From: Thiomonas sp. FB-6
GTDB taxonomy: Bacteria; Pseudomonadota; Gammaproteobacteria; Burkholderiales; Burkholderiaceae_C
Assembly (NCBI RefSeq): GCF_000377645.1
Contig: NZ_KB898474.1
Location: forward strand, 1-64,000
Direction of reading: 5' to 3'
DNA length: 64,000 nt
In this document: positions 16,029-23,798 of the stretch, piece by piece
Layout of the letters: each line of letters starts with the position of its first letter
Position numbering within the stretch: position 1 is the first letter of the stretch
Position numbers and translations under genes: made by a program
Notes under the pieces: model-generated
The model's database searches: none
Told to the model about the DNA's origin: nothing
What the model saw: the letters and a program-made list of their open reading frames with translations, nothing else

Positions 16029-16975
16029 CCCCGTCCGCACTATTCACCCAGATCTTCGCCGTCCTGGTGGCGGTTGCGCTCGCGCCGCTTCTGTCCGGAT
16101 GGGTGGCGCAGTGCCGTGCCTGGCTGTCCAACCGCAGCGCCCCGCCCATCTGGCTGCCCTATGCGCGGATTGCCAAGCTCATGCACAAGGACGCCGTGGT
16201 GGCGCGCGATGCGTCGCCGTTGTTCCGCGCGCTGCCCTATCTGCTGTTCGGCACGATGGCGACCGCGGCGGCCATCGTGCCCTCCTTGTCCACCGACTTG
16301 CCCTTTGCCGCGGTGGCGGACGCCATCGCCCTGGTCGGCCTGTTCGCGTTGGCGCGGGTGTGCATCGCTCTGGCGGGGATGGACATCGGCACCGCCTTCG
16401 GCACGATGGGGTCGCGACGGGAGATGATGGTGGGCTTCCTCGCCGAGCCGGCCTTGCTCATGGTGCTGTTCACCTCATCGCTGATTTCGGGAAGCACCCT
16501 GTTGCCCGAGATCAGCGCGGCCCTGCAGTCCGGCGCGCTGGCGATCCACGCCAGCCTGGCCTTCGCCGGCGTGGCCTTCGTGATGGTGCTGCTGGCCGAG
16601 AACGGTCGCATTCCGATCGACAATCCCACCACCCACCTCGAGCTGACGATGATCCACGAGGCCATGGTGCTGGAGTATTCGGCGCGCCACCTGGCGCTGG
16701 TGGAATGGGCCAGCAGTCTGAAGCTGTTCACCTACGCGTGTATCGGTTTCGCGCTTTTCCTGCCCTGGGGCATGGCCGGGCGCGCCGATGGCGTGCTGTG
16801 GCTGCTGCCGGCGCTGCCGCCCCTGCTGCTCAAGCTGGCGGCCGCGGGCGCGGGTATCGCGCTGATCGAGACCCTGAGCGCCAAGCTGCGCATCTTTCGC
16901 GCGCCGGAGTTCCTGGCCACCGCGTTTCTGCTCTCGGTGCTCGCGCTGCTGGTGCGGCTGATGCTGGGGACCTGA
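16025..16975 (+). CDS. hyfC: Hyf-like membrane subunit (HyfC/HycD/NuoH-like)
   Basis: The 316-residue product starts at a GTG overlapping the hyfB stop. It is a NuoH-type membrane anchor with about eight helices. Diagnostic blocks are PPIWLPYARIAKLMHKDAVV, ALAGMDIGTAFGTMGSRREM, and the cytoplasmic loop LLAENGRIPIDNPTTHLELT with MIHEAMVLEYS, which carries the conserved acidic residues that link the peripheral arm to the membrane arm. The length fits HyfC/HycD (about 310-320). Confidence 0.9.
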   Translation: MTPSALFTQIFAVLVAVALAPLLSGWVAQCRAWLSNRSAPPIWLPYARIAKLMHKDAVVARDASPLFRALPYLLFGTMATAAAIVPSLSTDLPFAAVADAIALVGLFALARVCIALAGMDIGTAFGTMGSRREMMVGFLAEPALLMVLFTSSLISGSTLLPEISAALQSGALAIHASLAFAGVAFVMVLLAENGRIPIDNPTTHLELTMIHEAMVLEYSARHLALVEWASSLKLFTYACIGFALFLPWGMAGRADGVLWLLPALPPLLLKLAAAGAGIALIETLSAKLRIFRAPEFLATAFLLSVLALLVRLMLGT

Positions 16976-16977
16976 AC

Positions 16978-17664
16978 ATGCATGCGAGCATCTCCGTGGC
17001 CGCCGCGCTGCCGCTGACCGTGCAGCTCATCGACCTGTTCGCGGCATTGCTGCTGCTGCTGGCCTTCGCGATGCTCGCACAGCGGCGGGTGATGAACCTG
17101 GTCAACCTGTTCGCCGCACAGGGGGCGCTGCTGGCCGCCAGTGCCGCGCTCGTGGCCTATTCCACGGGCCATGGCGAGCTCTATGCATCGGCCGCGCTCA
17201 CGCTGCTGCTCAAGGTCCTGGTGTTGCCCTACGTGCTGCAGGGCATGATCCGCCGCCTGCACGCCGAGTGGGACGCCGAAACCCTGGTCAACATCCCGAC
17301 GCTGCAGATCATCGGCATCGTGCTGGTGATCTTCGCCTTCGTGCTGGCCCAGCCGATCTCCGGGTTCGCGGGTGCCGCCACGCGTAGCACGCTGGGCATC
17401 GCGGTCGCGCTCGTGCTGCTCGCCTTCCTGATGATGATCGTGCGGCGCAAGGCCATTGCCCAGGTGGTGGGTTTCCTGGCGATGGAAAACGGCCTGCTGT
17501 TCGCCGCAGTCACCGCCACTCAGGGCATGCCGATGGTGGTCGAGCTCGGCATCGCGCTGGATGTGCTCGTCGGGGTGTTCATCCTGGGGGTCTTCTTCTT
17601 CCAGATCCGCGAGCAGTTCGACAGCCTGGACCTGCAGCACCTGGAAACCATGAAGGACGAGTGA
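16978..17664 (+). CDS. hyfE: Hyf-like membrane subunit (HyfE-like)
   Basis: The 228-residue product starts at ATG 2 bases after hyfC. Six or seven helices, LVNLFAAQGALLAASAAL, LVNIPTLQIIGIVLVIFAF and FLAMENGLLFAAVTATQGMP, match HyfE, a NuoK-related subunit. E. coli HyfE has 216 residues. A conserved membrane Glu is present in FLAMENG. It is co-translated with its neighbours. Confidence 0.85.
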   Translation: MHASISVAAALPLTVQLIDLFAALLLLLAFAMLAQRRVMNLVNLFAAQGALLAASAALVAYSTGHGELYASAALTLLLKVLVLPYVLQGMIRRLHAEWDAETLVNIPTLQIIGIVLVIFAFVLAQPISGFAGAATRSTLGIAVALVLLAFLMMIVRRKAIAQVVGFLAMENGLLFAAVTATQGMPMVVELGIALDVLVGVFILGVFFFQIREQFDSLDLQHLETMKDE

Positions 17665-17665
17665 G

Positions 17666-19129
17666 GTGTTTCCCGCCATTCTGTTCGCCGTCATCGCACT
17701 GCCCGTGCTGGGAGGGGCGCTGCTGGCTCTGTGGGGCCACCGGCCCTGGGCGCCGCATCTCAACCTGGGCGTCGGCGTCGCGACCTTCCTGGCAGCGCTC
17801 GCGCTGACCCTGATCGTCGTCGCCGCCGGACCGGCCACGGCCTTTGCCGAAGCGTTTTTCGTGGATCCCTTCAACGCCTTTCTGGTGACCCTGACGGCCT
17901 TCGTGGGCATGACGACCGCCGCGTTCTCGCGGCCCTACATGCGCATCGAGCTGGAGCACGGCAGGGTCAACGCGTCCCGGTTGCGTCTGTATCACAGCAT
18001 GTACCAGCTGTTCATGGCCACCATGCTGCTGGCGCTGACGACCAACAACATGGGGGTGCTCTGGGTGGCCATGGAGGCCGCGACGCTGACCACCGTGTTG
18101 CTGGTGTCGTTGTACCGAACGAAGGCCAGCCTGGAGGCCGCGTGGAAATACTTCATCCTGTGCGGCGTGGGCATCGCTCTGGCACTGTTCGGTACCGTGT
18201 TGCTGTATTTCGCCGCCCAGCGCGTGCCCGGCGTCGAGGGCATGCGCGCCTTGCTCTGGACCCATCTGGACGCGGTCAAGGGCCAGCTCGAGCCCAGCAT
18301 CCTGGGCATCGCCTTCGTGTTCCTGCTGGTGGGCTACGGCACCAAGGTCGGACTGGTGCCCTTGCACAGCTGGCTTCCCGACGCGCATGCCGAAGGGCCC
18401 ACGCCGGTGTCGGCGGTATTGTCCGGGCTGCTGCTCAATGTCGCGCTGTATGCGGTGATCCGCAGCAAGGTGCTGGTGGAGGGCAGTCTGCATGCAGCGT
18501 GGCCGGGTCGCATGCTCATGGGATTCGGGCTGCTTTCCGCGCTGATGGGCGCGCTGCTGCTGTGGCGCCAGAAGGACGTCAAGCGCATGTTCGCGTATTC
18601 GTCGATCGAACACATGGGCCTGATCACCTTCGCCTTCGGCATGGGCGGCCCGGTGGCGAATTTCGCCGGCCTGTTGCATATGACGGGCCATGCGCTGACC
18701 AAGAGTGCGATCTTCTTCACCAGCGGACATGCCTCGCAGAAGGCCGGCACGCAACGCATGGATGCGATCCACGGCCTGTACCAGCGAACCCCGCTGATGG
18801 GCTGGGGACTGATGCTCGGCTCCCTGGCCATCGTCGGCCTGCCGCCTTTCAGCATCTTCGCCAGCGAGTTCCTCATTCTCACTACCGCGATGCAGGTGCA
18901 GCCCTGGGCCACGCCGGTGCTGCTCGCGGCGCTGGGGATCGCCTTCGGCGCCATTTTCCTGCGGGTGCAGGGCATGGTTTTCGGCGACACGACGCTGCGC
19001 CGGCTGCCGCACCAGCCGGACATGTTGCCGGTGTATGTACACCTGGCTCTGGTGCTGATGCTCGGCTTGTGGGTGCCTTCGTTCCTCGCCGGCTGGTGGC
19101 ACGGTGCGGCGCTCATGATCGGGGGCTGA
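17666..19129 (+). CDS. hyfF: Hyf-like antiporter-type subunit (HyfF/NuoN-like)
   Basis: The 487-residue product starts at a GTG 1 base after hyfE. It is a second NuoL/M/N-type antiporter subunit. MGVLWVAMEAATLTTVLLVS has the conserved Glu; VGYGTKVGLVPLHSWLPDAH has the conserved Lys and His loop; KDVKRMFAYSSIEHMGLITF and MTGHALTKSAIFFTSGH follow. It is slightly shorter than E. coli HyfF (526). HyfD, the third antiporter subunit of E. coli hydrogenase 4, is absent, so the membrane arm has two antiporter-like modules. Confidence 0.9.
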   Translation: MFPAILFAVIALPVLGGALLALWGHRPWAPHLNLGVGVATFLAALALTLIVVAAGPATAFAEAFFVDPFNAFLVTLTAFVGMTTAAFSRPYMRIELEHGRVNASRLRLYHSMYQLFMATMLLALTTNNMGVLWVAMEAATLTTVLLVSLYRTKASLEAAWKYFILCGVGIALALFGTVLLYFAAQRVPGVEGMRALLWTHLDAVKGQLEPSILGIAFVFLLVGYGTKVGLVPLHSWLPDAHAEGPTPVSAVLSGLLLNVALYAVIRSKVLVEGSLHAAWPGRMLMGFGLLSALMGALLLWRQKDVKRMFAYSSIEHMGLITFAFGMGGPVANFAGLLHMTGHALTKSAIFFTSGHASQKAGTQRMDAIHGLYQRTPLMGWGLMLGSLAIVGLPPFSIFASEFLILTTAMQVQPWATPVLLAALGIAFGAIFLRVQGMVFGDTTLRRLPHQPDMLPVYVHLALVLMLGLWVPSFLAGWWHGAALMIGG

Positions 19130-19132
19130 GCG

Positions 19133-20659
19133 ATGAATGCCGTGTGCTCCGTGTTCGCGCTCGACGTTCACGAGGTCGACGCGCTGCAATGGGATGCGCT
19201 GGCGCGCGCACTGCACGAGCGCGGTGCGCGGCTGTTGAGCCTGTGGGGCGAGGATGCGCGCGCCCATCGAGGCCGCTTCAGCGTGTATGCCTGTTGGCTG
19301 GATGCGGCCGGCGCGGCGCTGACACTGGTTCAGCATGATCTGCCGCAGGGCGCTCTGCATTACCCCGGCCTGCACGACTTCTTCCCTGTCGCCGAACGGC
19401 TGCAGCGAGCCGTGCGCGACTTGTTGGGATTGGAGGCGCAGGGCATGGACACGCGGCCATGGCTGCGCCATGCGCGTTGGGGAGAGCAGGAGTATCCCCT
19501 GCGCCGTGACAGTGACGTGGCGGTGCCGTTGGGGCCGCCACAGCCGCAGAGCTATGCCTTTGTTCCCGTCGACGGTGAGGGCGTGCACGAGGTCGCGGTC
19601 GGCCCCGTGCATGCCGGAGTGATCGAGCCGGGCCAGTTCCGGTTCTCGGTGGTCGGGGAGAAGATTCTTCGACTGGAAGCGCGCCTGGGCTTCACGCACA
19701 AGGGAGTGGCGCGGCGTTTCGAGCAGCTCGCGCCCGCCGAGGGCGTCCGGCTCGCGGCGCGGCTGAGCGGGGACAGTGCCGTCGCCAACGCCTGGGCCTA
19801 CTGCATGGCGCTGGAGGCGCTCGCGGACGCGACGCCTCCGCCGCGCGCGCTGCACCTGCGCGCGCTGCTGCTCGAGCGCGAGCGCCTGGCCAACCACCTT
19901 GGCGACATCGGGGCCATCGTCAACGACGCCGGCTTCGGCTTCGGCCTGGCCCAGTTCTCGCGCCTGAAGGAGGACCTGCTGCGACTCAACGCTCAGGTGT
20001 TCGGCGCACGCTACCCCTTCGACGCGGTGCAGCCCGGGGGCGTGAGCGTCGATCCCGAGCCGGCCGCGCTCGCGCTGGTGCGACGGCAGACCGAGGTGTT
20101 GACCGGGGAGCTCGCGCGCCTGCGCGAGATTCTCGACGCGCACGAAGGCCTTCAGGACCGGCTGCAGAGCACCGGCCGCGTCGTGCCCGAGCTGGCCCGA
20201 CGGCTGGGCATGCTGGGGCTTGCCGGGCGCGCCAGCGGGCAGTCGCTGGACCTGCGCGGCAACCCGGCCTTCGCGCCCTACGGCGAGCTGTCCCCCCGCA
20301 TTGCGGTGGAGCAGGCCGGCGACGTCGCCGCACGCCTGACGCTCAGGCTGAGCGAGGCGCAGGAGTCGCTCAGGCTTTGCCGCGAGCTGTGCCTGGGCAT
20401 GCCTGCGGGCGCCGTACGCGCCGAACTTCCCGAGGACATCGCGCCCGGACTCGCGTTGGGGTTGGTGGAGGGGTGGCGCGGTCCGATCCTGATCGCGTTG
20501 CGCGTCGACGCGCAGGGGCGCATCGCGCGCTGCCACGCGCACGACCCCTCCTGGCAGAACTGGCCGGCTGTCGAGTGGGCCGTCATCGGCGACATCGTTC
20601 CCGATTTTCCCTTGATCAACAAATCGTTCAACCTGTCGTACTCCGGGCACGACGGCTGA
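19133..20659 (+). CDS. hyfG: Hyf/Nuo large-subunit homolog lacking the [NiFe] ligands
   Basis: The 508-residue product is a NuoC-like N-terminal part (about residues 1-140) fused to a NuoD/hydrogenase-large-subunit part, as in HyfG/HycE. The family blocks EPGQFRFSVVGEKILRLEAR, LGFTHKGVARRFEQL and LLERERLANHLGDIGAIVND are intact. The two CxxC motifs that hold the [NiFe] centre are not. The first (normally RICGxC) reads RLSGDS at about residues 210-215. The second, near the C terminus (normally DPCxxC), reads DPSWQN. It therefore cannot be a classical hydrogenase; it matches the Ehr-type homologs that lie between complex I and group 4 hydrogenases. No hyp maturation or endopeptidase genes accompany it, which agrees. 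Confidence 0.9.
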   Translation: MNAVCSVFALDVHEVDALQWDALARALHERGARLLSLWGEDARAHRGRFSVYACWLDAAGAALTLVQHDLPQGALHYPGLHDFFPVAERLQRAVRDLLGLEAQGMDTRPWLRHARWGEQEYPLRRDSDVAVPLGPPQPQSYAFVPVDGEGVHEVAVGPVHAGVIEPGQFRFSVVGEKILRLEARLGFTHKGVARRFEQLAPAEGVRLAARLSGDSAVANAWAYCMALEALADATPPPRALHLRALLLERERLANHLGDIGAIVNDAGFGFGLAQFSRLKEDLLRLNAQVFGARYPFDAVQPGGVSVDPEPAALALVRRQTEVLTGELARLREILDAHEGLQDRLQSTGRVVPELARRLGMLGLAGRASGQSLDLRGNPAFAPYGELSPRIAVEQAGDVAARLTLRLSEAQESLRLCRELCLGMPAGAVRAELPEDIAPGLALGLVEGWRGPILIALRVDAQGRIARCHAHDPSWQNWPAVEWAVIGDIVPDFPLINKSFNLSYSGHDG

Positions 20660-20670
20660 GGGAGCTGGAT

Positions 20671-21228
20671 ATGTGGAAGACGCTGCGTCAGATTGCGCGT
20701 GTGGGCCGCATCAGCGAGGCGCCCGTCGAAGCCCGCGAGGGTGTCGTCGAAGCGGACGCGGAGTCGCGTATCCGCATCGAAATGCTGCGCGTGCTCGGGC
20801 GCGCGCTGACGGTGCGCCTGGTCGACGCCGGATCGTGCAACGGCTGTGAACTGGAAATCAATGCGCTGTCCAACCCCTACTACAACCTCGAGGGCCTGGG
20901 CATTCAATTCGTCGCGAGTCCCCGGCACGCCGATGTGCTGCTGGTGACCGGGGCCGTATCGGCCAACATGGAACTCGCATTGCGCAGGACCTACGAGGCG
21001 ATGCCCGAACCGCGACTCGTCGTGGCCGCCGGCGACTGTGCGGCGAACTGCGGAGTGTTCGCCTCGGGCTACGCCATCGTCGGGCCCGTGGCGCGCATTC
21101 TGCCCGTGGACGTCACCGTGCGCGGCTGTCCGCCCACACCTTCCGATTTGCTCTGGGGCCTGCTTCGGGCGGTGCGACGAGACCTGCCCGTCCTCGACTC
21201 CGCGCATCAGGGCGGCCAGCCCAGCTAA
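20671..21228 (+). CDS. hyfI: Hyf-like small subunit (HyfI/NuoB-like)
   Basis: The 185-residue product has a good ribosome site (GGGAG) 6-7 bases before the ATG. The NuoB/HyfI fold retains all four ligands of the proximal [4Fe-4S] cluster: SCNGCE (Cys56 and Cys59), GDC (Cys123) and RGCPP (Cys153). The cluster next to the catalytic pocket is thus kept even though the partner large subunit lost its metal site. The N-terminal extension before residue 45 is longer than in NuoB. No 2x[4Fe-4S] ferredoxin subunits (HyfA, HyfH) are encoded here, so the electron partner is unknown. Confidence 0.9.
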   Translation: MWKTLRQIARVGRISEAPVEAREGVVEADAESRIRIEMLRVLGRALTVRLVDAGSCNGCELEINALSNPYYNLEGLGIQFVASPRHADVLLVTGAVSANMELALRRTYEAMPEPRLVVAAGDCAANCGVFASGYAIVGPVARILPVDVTVRGCPPTPSDLLWGLLRAVRRDLPVLDSAHQGGQPS

Positions 21229-21244
21229 TCCCGCCCGAGCCGGA

Positions 21245-21281
21245 TCCCCCGCGCGGTCCGCACCCATCCGCCGGCGGGGGA
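21245..21281. terminator. Hairpin between convergent hyfI and tonB
   Basis: TCCCCCGC (21245-21252) pairs with GCGGGGGA (21274-21281), with a possible inner GCGG/CCGC pairing. It sits in the 54-base gap between two convergent stops. There is no T-tract, so it is only a plausible bidirectional terminator. Confidence 0.35.
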
Positions 21282-21282
21282 C

Positions 21283-22062
21283 TCACTGGATGTCGAAGCG
21301 AAACTCCTGGGTCACCGTGACGGCCCGCGTGCCCTGATCGCTGCAGCGGTAGTCCAGCATGGCGCGCCTGACGGCGGCACGGAACACCGAGGGGCCGGAG
21401 ACGATGGTCACGCTTCGCACATGGCCGTGCTGCACCACGGCACGCGCCAGCACGGTGCCGCCCATGCCTTGTTCGATCGCCAGGTCCGGAATGCGCGGGC
21501 GCCTTTGCTGCGGGCAGAGCAGGCCCACGCTGGGGGGCGCGGAGGCGGGCATTTCGGCGCCCCGGGCCATGGATGGCGGCGTTGGGGTTGTCGGTGCCGG
21601 TGCCCGGGCCGGCCCAGGCGCGCTTGCGCGATCCGCCCGGGGCAGCGGCGCCGAGACCGCCGCAGCGGAGGCCGCCACGGGCAACGCGCGGGGTCGGGCT
21701 CGCGGCGCAGGTGGCGGCGGCGCGGCAGGTGTCGAATGCCGGAGCGCGTCAGCCCGGCGAGGGTGACGCGGTGGCGCGGGCGGCCGCCGGGCCGCCGGCA
21801 CCGGCGCGGGCCGGGCGGACTGTTCGACGCGCTGCGGCACCAGGCGTGGGGCCGGCTCGGGCGGCGGCGCCGGCGCCGTCAGGATGGACAGAACCATCTC
21901 CGGCGGCAACCGTGGCGTCCGCTCCGGCATGCACAGTCCGCGCCCCAGTGCACACAGCAAGCCCAGGTGCAGCACAAGCACGCACACCAAGGCCAGCGCG
22001 CGCCGCGGCAGCGCATCGGCGAGGTACGGCGCTTCGCGGGCCGCGGGCGCAGCGGGGTGCAT
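21283..22062 (-). CDS. tonB: TonB family energy transducer
   Basis: The 259-residue product has an N-terminal membrane anchor (ALALVCVLVLHLGLLCALG, about residues 22-42) and a long Pro/Ala/Arg-rich periplasmic stretch. The C-terminal TonB domain (IPDLAIEQGMGGTVLARAVV, FRAAVRRAMLDYRC, VTQEFRFDI) contacts TonB boxes of outer-membrane receptors. Its ATG overlaps the TGA of the preceding exbD. It is last in the minus-strand run that starts at the aldehyde dehydrogenase. Confidence 0.85.
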   Translation of the reverse strand: MHPAAPAAREAPYLADALPRRALALVCVLVLHLGLLCALGRGLCMPERTPRLPPEMVLSILTAPAPPPEPAPRLVPQRVEQSARPAPVPAARRPPAPPRHPRRADALRHSTPAAPPPPAPRARPRALPVAASAAAVSAPLPRADRASAPGPARAPAPTTPTPPSMARGAEMPASAPPSVGLLCPQQRRPRIPDLAIEQGMGGTVLARAVVQHGHVRSVTIVSGPSVFRAAVRRAMLDYRCSDQGTRAVTVTQEFRFDIQ

Positions 22063-22496
22063 CAGCGCTCTCCATGGGCCGCCTGGACGATGCCCATGCG
22101 AGTCACACCCTCGCGCCGGGCCGTGACCAGTACGCGAGCGAAGGTGTCGTAGCTCGCGCGCGGATCCGGATGCAGGTCGAGCTGCGCCGGAGGATCCTCG
22201 GCCGCCGCGGCGTGCAGCAGCCCGCGCAGGCTCCGATCGGAGCTCACGGGAACGCCGTTCCAGCGCAGGAGCTGGCCCGGTCCGATGCTCAGGTCGACGA
22301 TCCGCGAAGACCTCGGCGCGGCCGGCGCATCGTGCGGCATGCGCAGTACGACCGAGCCGAGTCGGATCGGGATGGTGACGATGAGCATGATCAGCAGCAC
22401 CAGCATCACGTCGATCAGCGGCGTGGTGTTGATCTGCGGGCTCGCCACGTCGTCCTGGCGAGCCTCGCGGCGCATGCGTCGGAGCCTTGACTTCAT
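22062..22496 (-). CDS. exbD: ExbD/TolR-type proton channel subunit (second)
   Basis: The 144-residue product has a single N-terminal helix with the conserved Asp in PQINTTPLIDVMLVLLIMLI, followed by a small periplasmic domain (LDLHPDPRASYDTFARVLVT). It overlaps the first exbD by 4 bases. ExbB with two different ExbD proteins is a known variant of TonB energisers. Confidence 0.9.
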   Translation of the reverse strand: MKSRLRRMRREARQDDVASPQINTTPLIDVMLVLLIMLIVTIPIRLGSVVLRMPHDAPAAPRSSRIVDLSIGPGQLLRWNGVPVSSDRSLRGLLHAAAAEDPPAQLDLHPDPRASYDTFARVLVTARREGVTRMGIVQAAHGER

Positions 22497-22918
22497 GGCG
22501 TCGCGGTCCGGGTCCGGGTGAGAAAGCCCAGGCTGGTGATGCCGGCTTGCCGGCACGCGTCGACCACCCGGCCGACGGGGGCGTAGCTTGCCGCGCGGTC
22601 CGCGCTGATCTGCACGCGAGCCTGCGGCTTGCGCGCGGCCAGCGCGCGCAGGCGCAGGCGCATCTGGGCGCCGCCGGCCAGCGCTGTGCCGTTCCAGGCC
22701 ATGCGGCCGTCGCGGGTGATGGTGATGACCACGTCGGCGGCTGCGGGCCGGGGCGACGCCTGCTGGCGCGGCAGGTCCACGCGGGTGGGATGGCGGATCA
22801 CCGGAACGGTGATCAGGAAAATGATCAGCAGCACCAGCATCACGTCGACCAGCGGCGTGGTGTCGATGCCGGACAGCGCCTGCTGCGCGTCCGCGGGGTC
22901 GGGCAGGTGCAGGGCCAT
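22493..22918 (-). CDS. exbD: ExbD/TolR-type proton channel subunit (first)
   Basis: The 141-residue product has the helix SGIDTTPLVDVMLVLLIIFL with the conserved Asp and a periplasmic domain with VQISADRAASYAPVGRVVDA. It lies 6 bases after exbB. It is clearly distinct in sequence from the second copy, so this is not a recent duplication. Confidence 0.9.
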   Translation of the reverse strand: MALHLPDPADAQQALSGIDTTPLVDVMLVLLIIFLITVPVIRHPTRVDLPRQQASPRPAAADVVITITRDGRMAWNGTALAGGAQMRLRLRALAARKPQARVQISADRAASYAPVGRVVDACRQAGITSLGFLTRTRTATP

Positions 22919-22924
22919 CGTGGC

Positions 22925-23725
22925 TCAGGCGGGCGGCGACGACAGCATCACCGCCTGCAGTTCGCTGGAGAAGTCGCGCACCTCGCCGAGCAGTACGGCG
23001 TTGCGGCGCAGCAAGGCGTTGTAGCCCAGCACCGCAGGCACCGCGGCCGCCAGCCCCAGCGCGGTCATGATGAGGGCCTCGCCGACCGGGCCGGCCACGC
23101 GGTCGATGCTGGCCTGGCCGCTGATGCCGATGGCGGTGAGGGCGTGATAGATGCCCCAGACGGTGCCGAACAGGCCGACGAAGGGCGCGGTCGATCCCAC
23201 GGTGGCCAGCAGGCTCAGGCCGCTGGACAGCCGGCGCTGCACCTGGTCGGTGGCGCGGAGCAGGCACAGGTCCATCCAGTCGGCCAGCTCCACGCGCGCG
23301 TGCAGCCCCTGGTGGCGACTGCTGGCCTGCAGCGCGGCCTCGGCGATGCGGCGAAACGGGCTCGACGGCGCCAGTGCGGCCGTGGCGGCGGCCACGTCCG
23401 CGGCCTGCCAGAAGCCAGCCGCGGCCTGGCGTCCCTGGCGCCAGGTCCACGATTGCTCGAGCAGCTTGCAGACCATCACGTACCAGCTGGCCATGCTCAT
23501 CAGCACCAGCAGCACGAGCACGGCGCGCGCCACGCCGTCGCCGTGCTCCCACATCGACCACAGGCCGTAGGGGTTCGAGGCGCCTTGGGGAGCGGCCTGG
23601 GAGAGGGTGGCCAGGGAGACGGCGGCCAGCGCGCCGCGGGGCAGCGCCGTGCCGAGCACGGCGGCGCGCGCCAGGCCGCGCGCCCAGGCGTGGATGCGGG
23701 ATACGGGGAGATCGGGGGGGCTCAT
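22925..23725 (-). CDS. exbB: ExbB/TolQ-type proton channel subunit
   Basis: The 266-residue product has an N-terminal secretory-type segment and three membrane helices. The family core is ATVGSTAPFVGLFGTVWGIY followed by GPVGEALIMTALGLAAAVPA. With ExbD it converts the proton gradient into TonB motion. It lies 73 bases downstream of the nearer receptor gene on the same strand, so the energiser is probably expressed with the receptors. Confidence 0.9.
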   Translation of the reverse strand: MSPPDLPVSRIHAWARGLARAAVLGTALPRGALAAVSLATLSQAAPQGASNPYGLWSMWEHGDGVARAVLVLLVLMSMASWYVMVCKLLEQSWTWRQGRQAAAGFWQAADVAAATAALAPSSPFRRIAEAALQASSRHQGLHARVELADWMDLCLLRATDQVQRRLSSGLSLLATVGSTAPFVGLFGTVWGIYHALTAIGISGQASIDRVAGPVGEALIMTALGLAAAVPAVLGYNALLRRNAVLLGEVRDFSSELQAVMLSSPPA

Positions 23726-23798
23726 GCTGGGTCTCCTGCGTGGATGGCGTGGAGGGCGTGGAGGGAGCGCAAAGGCAAGGACATGCCGCCGGCCGGCT

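Noticed and set aside
17579-20650. Very long open frame on the minus strand opposite hyfF and hyfG
   Set aside because: It is a codon-bias shadow in GC-rich DNA: composition is Gln/His/Arg-rich, no family motif, and the plus strand has clear conserved proteins.
14028-21228. Calling the operon a hydrogenase-4/formate hydrogenlyase
   Set aside because: The large subunit lacks all four metal-binding cysteines and no maturation, ferredoxin or formate dehydrogenase genes are present.
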